DNA of 48,864 nt from Geosiphon pyriformis. Lineage: Eukaryota > Glomeromycota > Glomeromycetes > Archaeosporales > Geosiphonaceae. Under the pieces are notes generated by a model that was not told the DNA's origin, searched no databases, and saw only the letters and a program-made list of their open reading frames with translations. The stretch lies in assembly GCA_016748015.1 (NCBI GenBank), contig JAAOMT010000183.1:574787-623650 (forward strand), in the 5' to 3' direction. This document shows positions 34,087 through 45,222 of this stretch, piece by piece. Numbering within the stretch: the first letter of the stretch is position 1; every line of letters starts with the position of its first letter. The translations under genes and the position numbers were made by a program.

Positions 34087-35917
34087 ATAGAATTTACATA
34101 CCCTCTCTAGCAAATGAAACTATCATTCTATCTCTGAACCCTTTGGAAAAATAATCCTTGATCAAAATTATTTATGTGGTTACTAATTAAATTGAAAAAG
34201 CTTTATTATATACTTAGAGAAATTGCAAAAAAGCCATTAACATTCTATGTTTCTAGATTAGAGAAACACATTAGGCAATTACAAAGATAGCCTCAGAGAA
34301 GACCCCAGACAGTGGGTAGATTTCAGATTAGTCTTTGGAAAGAAGTACACAACATACAAAGACAACTAGAATTAAAGAGAAGACTTACATCACAATATCA
34401 AGAAAAAACTTTCAGTATATTATCATTAATATTCAATACATAAAATAGAGAAACTCATGAGAGACTGATTGCAATTAAAATGGGAGATCAACAATTAAAA
34501 TATACCAAAAAAACACTCTCATAACATTTGGTAAACCCTATGAGGAAAAAAAATCAAAAAATAATAATAATTAGCAATAATTCATTGCTAAAAAAGAAGA
34601 AACAAAAGTGGTGACAAAAACTCCTAACTTTACTGTTGTTAAATTCTGCCATGTCTTTTATTTATAACATCAAAGTGATTTTGGATTACCAGAAGAGTGT
34701 TGTCCAGCTGAAAATGTTCTCACCTATTAAATTAACACCAGAATAAATTATTACATAGAAAGGGAAGAAGAACCAAATGATACAAAACATCAATTATATA
34801 GGAAATTATCTCAATTTACTACAAAAAAAACAACAGTATTAGCTGTGACTATTGTTCAAATTCATTGTAAAATTGAGCAATATGCCAACAAAAATTACCT
34901 AATATCTACAAGAAACACCAGAGAACACGTTCACAATCCAGAAATTAATTATGAAAAAAATCAGCAAAAATTAAGAACACCTGTCTAAACACCCAAGAAA
35001 AATGTCATGCAATCAGTAAAAAAACAACGTCTTCATTCACCAAAAGAAAGATCTTACCATTTTTCTTCAGATAATAAAATCCAACTCCCTTTAGGAGCTG
35101 CATTATCATCTACATCAACTCCACAAATGCCAAAAACTTTTAATTACACTGAAAAGCTCAAACAACACAATTAAGAAAATATATCAATTACAGAAAGATA
35201 TTCATTGCTATTCCAAAAACCCCTTTTTCAACCAAAATTTAGAGCAGGGTTTGAAAACCATAAAGAGGAGTCTGAATTAGAATCCAAAGAAACCAGTGAA
35301 AAAACAAGCATAAGACCAATCACTAAAACAAGCAGCCAGTTTAGAAACCAAAAAACTCATGATCAAGAAGAAGAACCAGATATAAAAAAAGCCACCTTTA
35401 GGAACGCTCAAAGAAATATCATCCCATCTCCTCTTAAACCAATAAATTCACTAGCAGGAAACAACAACAAAATAGTCACACTATACATCACACAATTAAC
35501 GGATTTCTCAGGAGAAGAAGAAGAAATAGATGTGCACACATGGCTCAAAGAAGCACAAAAAGCCATCTAGGCAAATAACTGGAATAATCAAAGAGCAATC
35601 AAAACATTATCTTTCTTTTTGAAAGACACTGTCAACTCATAATATCAAAGCTTGGAAACAAAACCCACAAGCTTTGCTGAATTCAAAGATGCACTCTTGG
35701 AGTATTTTAGTGACTCAAACACCATAATCCAACTGCAGAACAAATTCCATACTATCAAGCAAGGTACAGATGAAACTGTTACCCAATACCTTGCTTAATT
35801 TAATCGAATTTGCCATCAGATTGAAGTGATTGAGCAAAGATACTATACTGATCCTCAAGTTTTAAATCAATTTATTAGAAGATTAAAAAGCAGCATTTTA
35901 GAAAGAGTATGCTCTGC
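34087..35917 (+). pseudogene. C gag, part before the B insertion
   Basis: The first ~1100 bases are heavily broken, but a basic N-terminal region (LWKEVHNIQRQLELKRRL) is legible. An open part of 121 codons (35205-35570) precedes a TAG, then the capsid-like region contains DTVNS-stop-YQSL (TAA where A2 has Trp), EYFSDSNTIIQLQNKFHTIK and VLNQFIRRLKSSILERV. The frame enters element B at CTGC (35914-35917). Confidence 0.72.
35914..35917 (+). repeat. Target-site duplication CTGC, left copy
   Basis: CTGC immediately precedes the B LTR (TGTTAC at 35918) and recurs right after the far LTR at 46113-46116. Confidence 0.85.
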
Positions 35918-36807
35918 TGTTACAAATAATTATTTGGGGTCTCAAGTCAAATAACAAATTTGTAACTTGGTGCTTAATTGGTCTTATGGGTTTGATATTT
36001 GAAGGTTTTGTAGTGGAGTTCTTTGTATAATAAACAGAGATTTAATGACAATATAGTTGGTTGGTAAGTTGTTTTCCCAATTTCTGTCTTTAGTGTAGTG
36101 ATCAGTTTATTCTGACAGTTGTGCCCTTCTAGTAAGCTATCTGTTAATATATATATGATTCTACTCTTATTTCTGAGTCTTTTACCAGGCTATCTATGAT
36201 GTTAATAACTCAGTACTTTAATCCCTAATCAATTAGTATACAACAATAAAATCAAAGAAAAGAAAATAAAAGAAATAAAAAAATGAGTCAAGGCAATATA
36301 CAAGTTAGTATTCCATCAATAGCCATGATCAAGAGCTATTGTTCCAGTATAATTAAGTGTTAATGACTATCAATATAAAGTGTTGATAGTGAAAAGTAAA
36401 TATTAGGATATTGAATAATTATTTTATTAATATTTTCAATGTGGAAGGTGGCTTAGATTAAATCTAAACTCAGAGGTCTCTAACTAAAGGATTCTGCCTT
36501 TTCTATTTCTAATGTTACTGCTATATATACATAATTGATGTTCTATGAGATCACTTATATTCCCAAGTGATGTGCTATGATTTCTTGAGCAATGCTCACA
36601 TTGCTGAGCAATGTGCTCTAATTTTCTAATATCACTCCACATTGCTGAGCAATGTGTCATGTTTTCTGATATTGCTCTATATTGCAGAGCAATGTGCTGT
36701 AATTTCTGTTATTGCTCTACATTTCTGAGCAATGTACTCATGTACTAAATACTATTCACTTATTGGTTTACTATTTTCCCTATATCTGTTTCTTTTTATA
36801 AGTAATA
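35918..36807 (-). repeat. 3' LTR of element B (890 bp)
   Basis: Aligns without length change with 45223-46112. Plus-strand ends are TGTTAC and TAATA, the latter TAACA in A2, so the ancestral termini were TGTTA/TAACA inverted repeats. In the first ~250 columns against the other LTR about 35 differences occur, all transitions. It contains a palindrome array (about 36590-36745) and a TATA-like box (36521-36533). Confidence 0.92.
36597..36745. repeat. Array of palindromes in B LTR U3
   Basis: CACATTGCTGAGCAATGTG occurs at 36597-36615 and 36638-36656: perfect 9-bp arms around one base. Less perfect copies follow near 36679-36700 and 36720-36737. The other B LTR has them at 45902-45920 and 45943-45961; A2 has one at 11285-11301. 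The symmetry suggests a site for a dimeric DNA-binding protein, or a hairpin. Confidence 0.8.
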
Positions 36808-36810
36808 TTA

Positions 36811-36823
36811 TCTTCTCTTTTTT
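36811..36823 (-). promoter_or_regulatory. Polypurine tract of element B
   Basis: Minus strand AAAAAAGAGAAGA ends four bases before the 3' LTR start. This is the expected site for plus-strand DNA priming. Confidence 0.7.
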
Positions 36824-36851
36824 AATATTGAGCTCCATCAAAATCTTCATT

Positions 36852-37457
36852 CTAAATTAGCTTTAATACTTCTTTTTCTAGTATTGTTTGTTCGACTTTA
36901 TTTTTTACATCTTTTATTTGTACATTGTTCATTTGTTCCCATTGGTTAATGGTTATGGTTTCCATGTTCAAGTATAACAGTATTTTTGGATAGTTCCGAA
37001 ATATGTTATGTAATCAGTACATTGTCTTAACATGTAGTGTTGAATTCATTTTCTTTCCAATAAATTTTTCAATTTGTTGGATTATGTCTTGGTTGAATAT
37101 TCTCTTGGATTTGTCAATATACAACTCTTGAATATTCAACTTTTGACCTAACTGATAGTAGCAATATGATATTAGAAGTCGTTTTGTCTATTGCTTCCAA
37201 TTTTTTTTTATAAGCTCTTTTGTTGGTACCATAATAGGTATTTTTCCAAAAGTGTTCTTTACTTTTTTTATTAAGTTATCTGTTCAGTTTTTATCATTCT
37301 TTGGTAGTTACTAATATAATGTATTCTTTGTCTTTCTTTGGGTGTTTTGATAACAAATTATTTGGTTGTTAATAATAATTTTCATGTCTAACTGTTGTTG
37401 ACTTAAGGCCTGGAACAATTGTTGAGCTATAGTGTGAATATAATCTGGTATTTCCAT
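36852..37457 (-). pseudogene. ORF3 remnant of element B
   Basis: Minus strand, ATG at 37457-37455, TAG at 36854-36852. It starts MEIPDYIHTIAQQLFQALSQ, then carries stops and at least one frameshift. After the shift, blocks including YYQLGQKLNIQELYIDKSKR and QQIEKFIGKKMNS align in order with A1 ORF3 (5456-6163) residues ~110-150. It starts 54 bases after the pol stop. Same position and shared patterns mark it as the counterpart of A1 ORF3. Confidence 0.6.
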
Positions 37458-37511
37458 CTTTCTTGGTTGCTTTTGTCACATGTACTATGTCTTTATATAC
37501 TTTTTGGTTGT

Positions 37512-38684
37512 TTAATTTGACGTGTTTGGTTCAATAACTATGATTGGTTCTAGATCTTGTAGAATTTTATCTGGTTGAACTAGTATTCTTTGTACTTCCA
37601 GTTGTGGAATATTATTGGTGGATGATGATGCTACCTAATAATATGGTTTCAGTCAGTCACCATGTGTTGCTTTGGCTAAGATTTTGTTGTCCCATCTTAA
37701 TTTATAAGCTCCATTTCCTAGAATTTCTTCTATGTAAAATGGTCCATCCTATTTAGGGTCAAATTTTCCATTCCATTGTTTTTCTACTTTGGTACAATGT
37801 AATAGTACTTTGTCTCCAATTTTGAATTCAACTGGTTTATCCAGTAGTTGGTTATCATGTCATTTTTTTTGCTTTTCTTGTGACTTCTAAATGTTATTAG
37901 CTGCTTTTCATTATCTGTTTTCTAGTGTTTCTATTAGATTATATGTTCTTTTTAACAATGTTTTTTGGAAATTATCTTCTGTTATTGGTTCAGTTGGATA
38001 TGTATTGACCTCTATTTCAACTGGTAATGTTGCTATTCTACCATATACCAATTCAAATGGTATTGCTTGTGTGGTATTTTGTTTTATTGTTTGATAAGCA
38101 AATAATACTGATGGTATAAACAAATCCCATTCATCTTGGTTTTCTTGGCTAATTTTGGCTATTGTTTCACACAGTGTTTTGTTGAACTTTTTAACTAATC
38201 CATTTGTTTGTGGATGGTATAGTGATGATAATGGTTTTTTTATTCCAAATCTTTGGCTTAATTCTGCTAATGTTTTATTTACAAAGTGAGTTCTTTGATC
38301 TGATAATAATTCTTTTGGACATCTGTGTTGACAAATCAGATCTTGATGAATGAATTTGGCAACAGATTCTGCATCTGCTCTTTGAATGGCTTTTGCTTCT
38401 GGCCATTTTGTGAGATAGTCTATAACTACTGCAATATATCTGTTGCCTCTACTGGTAATTGTTAATGGTTTGATTAAGTCAATTCCAATGCAATTAAATG
38501 ATTGTCTTACTTTAATTGGTTTTAATGGTTCACTGGGTTTTGTTCTATCTTTTCTCTGACAAGCATCACAATTTTGAACATATTGGATGATGTCTGGATA
38601 CATTGATGGCCAATAATATCTTTTTCTAGTTCTTTCCATGGTTGCTTCTTTGTGAAAGTATTCTGCTGTTGGATCTGAGTGCAT
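37512..38684 (-). pseudogene. B pol, integrase
   Basis: The first 257 codons are open. The zinc site is HX8H then CX2C (MHSDPTAEYFH, NCDACQ). The core keeps GIDLI, LLSDQRTHFVN and the NGLVKKFNKT block, where Lys stands at the position of catalytic Glu (GAA to AAA). The C-terminal part (37910-37512) has several stops and a GPY/F motif (DGPFYIEEILGNGAYKLRWD) that keeps Gly, unlike A1. Frame end: TAA at 37514-37512. Confidence 0.86.
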
Positions 38685-38689
38685 GTTGA

Positions 38690-39332
38690 ATAATATTGTT
38701 TCTTTCTCTGGTTTTGTGATTACTCTGGTTGGTTGATCTGAATTTTTTCTGTTCTTTCAGTAAAGTTTATTTTAATGGTTGATAAAATATTTTGATTGTT
38801 GTTTTATGTTTCTTTGTTCTTTTTGAGATAATTTCTCCTTGAACAATTGGGTATTTATATAATGTTGAAGTTGTTGGTATTTTTGTATATTCATCTTTTG
38901 TTATATTTTTGAGTTGAAATGTTTTTAGATTTGTCTTATTCATGATAATCTGTTGGTATTTCCATTGTCTTTTCCCTTTTTGTAATGTACTGTATAGTTA
39001 AATAGTGAAAGTTCTATTTTTCATCTGGCATGGCGATTGTTTGCAAATTTCTGTTTCTGAATTGAAGTCAATCCTTTATGATCTGTCTACACATCAAACT
39101 TTTGACTCAAGTATTTTTTCTATTTCATGACTGCCCAATAGATTGCTAAATGTTCTAGTGCTGGAATTCCATAGTTCTTTTCAGCTAGATTTAAGCTTCT
39201 ACTGGCATAAGCTACTGGATGCTTTCTTCCATTGGGTCTTTTCTAAGATAATACTGCTCCTAATGCTTGACCAAATGTATTAGTTGTAATTATAAATGGC
39301 TTGTTATAATCCGAATAGATCAGTATTGGGGC
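38690..39332 (-). pseudogene. B pol, RNase H and linker
   Basis: Blocks: IYSDYNKPFIITTNTFGQALGA (normally TDAS, now TNTF), VAYASRSLNLAEKNYGIPALE, TDHKGLTSI, and NGNTNRLS (normally NxxDxLSR). Several stops occur (for example where the SQ of a Gly-Ala-Val-Leu-Ser-Gln block is expected). Frame is continuous with the integrase. Confidence 0.75.
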
Positions 39333-40291
39333 TTAAATAAGTTTTCTTCTCAATGTATCAAAAGCTTTTTGTTGCGTTTCATTCCATTCATATTTGGTGT
39401 TCTTTGTTTGAAGTTGGTGTAGTGGTTGAGCTATTTTAGAAAAGTCTTTAATAAAGCAGCAGTAGTATCTAGCAAATCCCAAAAATGCTCTCAATTCTGT
39501 GAGATTATTTGGTACTGGAAAGTTCTTGACAATCTCAATTTTGTTTAGATCCATTTTAATTCCATTTTTGCTTATCACATGTCCCAAAAATTTGAGTTCA
39601 GTTTTCTTAAAGAAATACTTGTTTGCATTCAGCTTCAATTCTGCTCTTCTTAATCTTTCAAATACTTGTTGAAGATGATGTAAATAGTCATCAAATGTCT
39701 TGAAAAACACATTTGTGTCATCTAAGTATATGACAACTGATTCCATAGTAGCCCAGTATATACAATTTCTATGAGCTGTTGGAATGTTGCTAGTACATTC
39801 ATCAAGCCAAATGGCATTACTTCAAACTCAAAATTTCCCTTTCTTGTAGTAAATGCTGTTTTCTCTTTGTTAGCTGGGTTCATGACTACTTGCTAGTAAC
39901 TGCTATTTAAATCCAATATTGAGAACCATTTCTTTTTTCTAAAAGCATCAAACAGCTCTTGAATCTTTGGAGTTAGGTAGCTGTCTCCTTTTGTTACTCC
40001 ATTCAGTTTCCAGTAGTCTATACAAAAACGGATTTTCCCATTTTTCTTATAGACTAGTACCATTGGTAATAACCATGGGCTCATTGATGATTGAACTAGT
40101 CCATTGTCTAATATTTGATTGATTTCTTGATAAATGATCTTATGGCTGGCTGGTAATACTCTGTATGCTCTTTGTTTAATTGGCATTGTATCTCCAGTCT
40201 TAATTTGATGCTGAATTATGTTGGTTCTGCCAAATTCATTTTTACTGGCAAAAATGTCATTGAATTTGTTAAGTAACATTTTGAGTTGCAT
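39333..40291 (-). pseudogene. B pol, reverse transcriptase
   Basis: Minus strand. Connecting block FNDIFASKNEFGRTN, then VYKKNGKIRFCIDYWKLNG, motif A FSILDLNSSY-stop-QVVM, where TAG replaces Trp, then the catalytic box VVIYLDDTNVFF (near 39725), intact unlike A1 (YLDN). Afterwards LKFLGHVISKNGI and LRAFLGFARYYCCFIKDFS. One frameshift lies between 39893 and 39746, upstream of YLDD. Confidence 0.87.
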
Positions 40292-41149
40292 TTGTTAGAG
40301 TGGGTCTAGATTCCCTATGTTTATCTGTTCCAATTGTTCCAGTTGGAGCAGATAACATTTGCTTTGTCCATAAATGATTTGTGATGTGATGTCCATATAT
40401 TCACAAAGTTGTGGAAAATCTGGAATGTAGTTTGGTAATTGATCTTCAACTTCAGTGGTTAAATATCCAATGATGATTCCCTTTGATATTTTGATGACTT
40501 TTTCAGTTGTGTTGTAGATGAGAATTTTGATGTTTTTGAGACTGTTGACTGATATGTAAAGATTAGTGAGTCCAATCTCTCCTGATTCATAAATAGTGGC
40601 TTCTGCTTCAAACAATTAAGCTTGATCATTCACTTCCCTTTTTATGGCTAACATATACTGGTCATATAGTGAAATAGAAATCAGTTGACAGGTTGAGATA
40701 ATTTCTTCTTTGTCAACAATTTTTTTCTCTGCCATATTAACTAATATGTCTATTCTACCTGTTGATCCAAATCCTTGTATTCCTCTTGCTGTTATACCTA
40801 GTTCTTCCCTCTTTCTCACTGAAACTAACTGAGCTATTTTTACCAGAAGTAAGAATATTGCCTGTGCTATCTTTTCATTTGGCTCTATAATATAGGTCTT
40901 TTTTGAGTCATTTTGTAGCATGACAATGATATTCTCTATGTATTCCACATTAATTATTCCTCTTCTAATATTGATTCCTTTTTTCGCTAAACTACTTCTA
41001 AATGCTAATTGAACTATGGTTGTTGCTAGAATTTCCAGAGCTATTTTGAAATCAACACATGTGCACGAATTTGGTTCCAATTGGATGGCTTCTTTCTCCA
41101 GATATCTCAGATTAAACCCTGTATTGTTATTATGTGCATGTTCTGGCAT
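40292..41149 (-). pseudogene. B pol, dUTPase domain and linker
   Basis: Motifs in order: NTGFNLR (first Asp changed to Asn, second likewise), FRSSLA, GIINVEYIEN (where A1 has GVIDAGYTED), KIAQAIFLLL and RGIQGFGSTG. The catalytic Asp and Gly of motif III are lost, so activity is unlikely. The C-terminal linker (40615-40295) runs toward RT with few changes. Confidence 0.82.
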
Positions 41150-42442
41150 GATACCTTTATTATTGTCACTATACCATTTGAGTTCCTGTTCTTTAGAGAA
41201 ATCAGAAAGTACAATGTATATTTCTGGGTTTGAATCGGAGTTTGAATCATTGATATTTTTGTTGTCATATTAAGCAGAGCTAGAACCAGTGTTTTTATTG
41301 TTATCATTGTTGAAGTTTGAATTGGGATTGAAAACTGATTCTAATTTTGATGCACAGCTGTTGATTGGTTTCTCTTCTTCTGGGATTGTGTAGATTATAC
41401 AGATTGGTAGATTGTAAATAAGGTTACACTCATTACAATATTGAAAGTTACAGAGAATTAAGCAATGTTAATATAATTAAGTATTCAACTGCTCTAGACA
41501 CTGTTTTTGTTCTTCTCTGATGGGTGCTAATCACTGGTAATGTTTGTGGAATTCTTTTGGATTGTTCTCAATGTTGCCAAAGACATTGAAAGTTTGGATG
41601 TATTTGGGTTCAGAAAGAAACAGAGGGTTGTTTTTGATTTCTAATAGTTTACTGGTTGTCACATCTTCTGTTTTTGCATATGCCATTCTTCAGAGTTTAT
41701 GTTTGTTGTGGGAATATCTTTTCAATCATTGCAATGCTTTTTTCCAGGCGTCATTAATTGGTGTTCCTTTGTGTACCCAGTTGTTTATCAGGATGATATA
41801 CTGGTATGTTTTGTTGCACATTCCTCTGTGCCCAAAAATGTCATTCCATATTCCTTCATCAGGTAAGATAGTTCTACATGCAAAACAGAGTTGGTTATCC
41901 CATTTTCCTTGTTGTTTTGGTCATCCAAAGCACTTTATGATGCATAGATGGCAGTAGAATCTTGTGGCTGTGGAGTATTCTTTGTCATCGTCACAGCATA
42001 CATCTATTAATGACAATTTCTTGTCACAATTGATGCATACCAATTTTGGTCGGCAATAGCCAGATGGCTGTAGTAAAGTGTAAGCATATGGACTATAAGT
42101 GTTGTTGGTGGGTGTTGTTTCCTTTTCTTTTTCTTTTTCCTTTCCTTTATTATTATCTTCTTTCCATTCCCAAGTTAGTTTGTTTTAATCATTGTCAATT
42201 TTCCAGGCTTGATCAGTATTCCAAGTAAGTTCAGTCTTCTTCTGTTTTTCTTTGCTGTTGTCATTTCAAGAAAAGATAGGCAGTAGTTTGTTGTCTTCAT
42301 TGGCCCAGGACACTTGATAAGCTTCCAAGGTAGGTTTCTCTTTCTCTTCTTTCTCGAACTCAATAAGTGGTACTGGCATATTGGTCAGTTTGAAGTGATC
42401 ACATGTGGCTGGTACATGTGTGTGTCAACTGTTCTGGCTAAT
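41150..42442 (-). pseudogene. B pol, Cys-rich segment
   Basis: Includes CDKKLSLIDVC (about 41985-42017), FYCHLC, LCFACRTILPD and the later FQYCNEC near 41430. Stops are scattered. The order CxxC pairs, then dUTPase, recurs in A1 and C. It could form two zinc-binding modules; I know of no named domain that matches. Confidence 0.6.
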
Positions 42443-43006
42443 TTAAAGCTCTTGTATATTCCAATCAAGCAATGCATTGGTTTTAAATAGCCAATCATTA
42501 CCAACAAATACTTGGTACTGAGTTGCTTCTATTACAAGAACTTTGATGGATATGATAATGCTGTTGATTTCAATAGGTAAGTCATTTATTTCGCTGATCA
42601 GAGTCTTTGTTACTCTATTAGCTGTTATGATTTTGGCACCAGCAGTTTGATCAACTCGGTGACCTAATTGGTCTATGAGTTGTTTTGTAATGATACTGCC
42701 AGCTGATCTGCTGTCTAGAATTATTTTGATGGGGTGGCCATTGACTTTGGCATCAGTGTACATGGCAGTAATGGGTTTTTCCTTAAGAGCAGTTCCACTA
42801 AACAGCAGTGTGGTTGACAGTTTCTCGAGTTCAAATGAGAAGATAGTGTCCAGTGATTTGTTCTCAGTAATGGTAGCTAGGGGAATATTGCTGGTAAGTG
42901 TTAATTGTTGGTTGGTTTCTAGATTATTGGGTTGGATGTCATCTGGGGTAATCAGAAGACTTAAATAGTTCTGAGAATTTGGGTTTTGGGTGTACTCAGT
43001 GCCCAA
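42443..43006 (-). pseudogene. B pol, aspartic protease (187 codons open)
   Basis: Active-site block KIILDSRSAGSIIT: the Gly after Asp-Ser is Arg (GGA to AGA), so catalysis is doubtful. The typical flap-like IKVLVIEATQYQVFVGNDWL follows. In frame with gag upstream and dUTPase downstream. Confidence 0.8.
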
Positions 43007-43396
43007 ATTCTGTTGTCGAGATTCTGCTGGTAATGTGGAAGAACTGGAGATTGGTTAATAGACTACCATTGACAATCTTCAGCTTTGTTGGGTTAATCTT
43101 GGTCTTTGGGTTCCGTTTTAAGGTAAGTTCTGTGGCAGTGCTTGAATTTGTTGGGGCTGATAGATTACCAAAGGCTGTGACTAATAAATAAATTGTGACT
43201 GTGGCTAATAAATTACTGGTATTGTTGGTTGATAAATTGGTGCTTGATATACTGGTAGTTGATAAAGTGGCAGCTGCATTATAGGTAAGTAATTCTGATA
43301 ATATGGCTCTGAGTTTGGTGGGTTATTTGGAATTTAGAACTGGTGATCAGAGTTTCAATATTGATTTCCCGATTATTGGTTATTTAAGCAACAGTA

Positions 43397-43438
43397 GCAG
43401 TCAATTTGTAGATGTTCTTGTTTATCACAATAGTAACA
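43397..43438 (-). other. B Gag zinc knuckle
   Basis: Minus strand encodes CYYCDKQEHLQIDC, matching CX2CX4HX4C. It sits between capsid and protease. Confidence 0.83.
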
Positions 43439-43528
43439 AACATGCATCTCCTGTTGCCACTGTTGATTGGTCAACAATGATGGACACAATTGATTTTGGA
43501 AACAATTTGCATTTTCTTGATTATTGCA

Positions 43529-45160
43529 TCATTGTGGAGGTTGATAGATTACATGATTGTCAGCTAAGTATCCCACTAATTTCTGATTTATTAATATGCT
43601 GAATTGCTTCAATTTGGAATCCAAGTCAGATGATCCATTCATTACTAGATTTACTGCTTGGGTGTGGTTGGCTTCTAATTCAGTAGCTTCAAAATCTCTG
43701 GCATTTGTAATGGCTGCTTGTAGATTAATGGGATGTCTTGGATGTACATGTTGCAGGATACTACTGCATAATCCATGAATAAACTGATTCAGGATTTGGG
43801 CCACTGTCAAATAATTGGCGTTGATGGCTTGGATTTGGTGTAGATTCCTGTGGAAGCGTCCTAAGTAAGTAGTGACTGCTTCAGTTTCTCCTTGCTTGAT
43901 GGTGGTAAAAATGTTTGCCAATCAGTTAATGCTATTATTATTACTAAAATATTGTAGGAATGCAAGCTTGAATGCATTGAAATTTTGGAGTTTGTTGGCT
44001 AGGCTTTGATACCATGAGTTGGTGGTATTTTGGAGAAAGTAAGAGATGGCTTGGAGGGCTTTTGTGTTATTCTATCTATTTGCTGTGATGGTCTTTTCAA
44101 TGTCATTGAGCCATATTTGGGTGTTGTCTTCTTTGCCAGTGAACTTTTCTAGTTTTGCTATTGGGGCATAGGCCATTGGATCTAAGTTTAGTTGTTGTTG
44201 TTGTGATGGTTGTAGTTATTGTTGTGGCTGTTGAAACGGCTGTTGAAGTGGCTGTTGGAGTTGTTAAAGTGGTGATTAAATAGGTTGCTGAAAGAGTGGC
44301 TGTGAGATTGGTTCAAGTATAGATTCAATTGGTGGCTGGTCGATGATGATTACTAAAGGTGAGTTTCCCTAATTAATTAATTCGGAGTTTAAATTATTTG
44401 GAGTTTGCTGGATTTGAATGTTTGGGGTTTCAATTTCTAAATTCTCTGTAATCGGATTCTGGTAAGTAAATTTCTGATCTTCAGCTTCTTTTTCTTCCTC
44501 CTCTTCTGATTCTGTTATTTTCCAGGGACTTGCGTTTTCAAAATCTGGTTAAGGTAGCAGTGATTGGAAACCTAATGGCACTGGCAATCATGATTTAAAT
44601 TCTTCAAAATATTTGCCATATGGTCCTAGTAACTCTGCTCTTCTTTGTTTACTTTGGAATGGGAATTGTCCAAAGGTTGATGTCATGTTTGATGTGGATG
44701 TGTCTGTTAATGATATATTGATGACACTTCCAGGCATATAATAATATGATGGATTGATGAGTGATTCAACTCAGGTTTTTTTCCAATTGGGTGGTTGTAT
44801 TTGTTTTAGTGTTACTGCTGAGATTTGCAATCTTCCTTTGCCTTTGTCTGCATAGATGATGGGGAATTGTTGTTGTGTATATTTTTTAATGGTTTGATTG
44901 ATTTCCCTAATAATTGATGCAAAACTGTAGTTTCTTGGTAAGCTGGTATGTTGAAATAATTCTGTATAGAAGTTTTCCCTTGCTGATTTAATATTAACTG
45001 TTCCTCCTAAGCAATCTGTGATTTTATCATTGACATAGAAGTTAAAGGCTGATTCTGCTGGGAAATAATTATTGTTCAATCTTAATTGTTGACTGTACTG
45101 TTGAAACAAGAATTTGGCAAATTCTAAATGGTTTGTCCCTATGATTTCTGATTCTGTCAC
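43529..45160 (-). pseudogene. B gag: N-terminal and capsid regions
   Basis: The start MTESEIIGTNHLEFAKFLF (45160) matches A2 gag. An open N-terminal part of 129 codons (45160-44771) is followed by a Gln-rich, broken linker and the capsid (about 44180-43529), with AVTTYLGRFHRNLHQIQAIN and ILNQFIHGLCSSIL. The capsid open part is 130 codons. It stays in the frame of protease and RT. Confidence 0.78.
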
Positions 45161-45196
45161 TTTTGGATGATTGTTGATGGTGCTGGTTCTCTGTAA

Positions 45197-45220
45197 GATT
45201 ATATCTCACAGAAAGCACCA
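45197..45220 (-). promoter_or_regulatory. Candidate primer-binding site of element B
   Basis: Two bases inside the 5' LTR the minus strand reads TGGTGCTTTCTGTGAGAT, starting with TGG as a tRNA 3'-CCA complement would. The same region is conserved in A2 and D. I could not assign the tRNA. Confidence 0.55.
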
Positions 45221-45222
45221 AA

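Noticed and set aside
36585-36745. CRISPR-like array
   Set aside because: The repeats are palindromes within an LTR, with unequal spacing and no unique spacers; the genome is eukaryotic.
41544-41957. A 137-codon plus-strand frame with membrane-like composition
   Set aside because: Antisense of the B Cys-rich segment; the hydrophobic look comes from the reverse complement.
45197-45222. A tRNA gene at the primer-binding region
   Set aside because: Only a short 3'-end-like match; no cloverleaf can be drawn.
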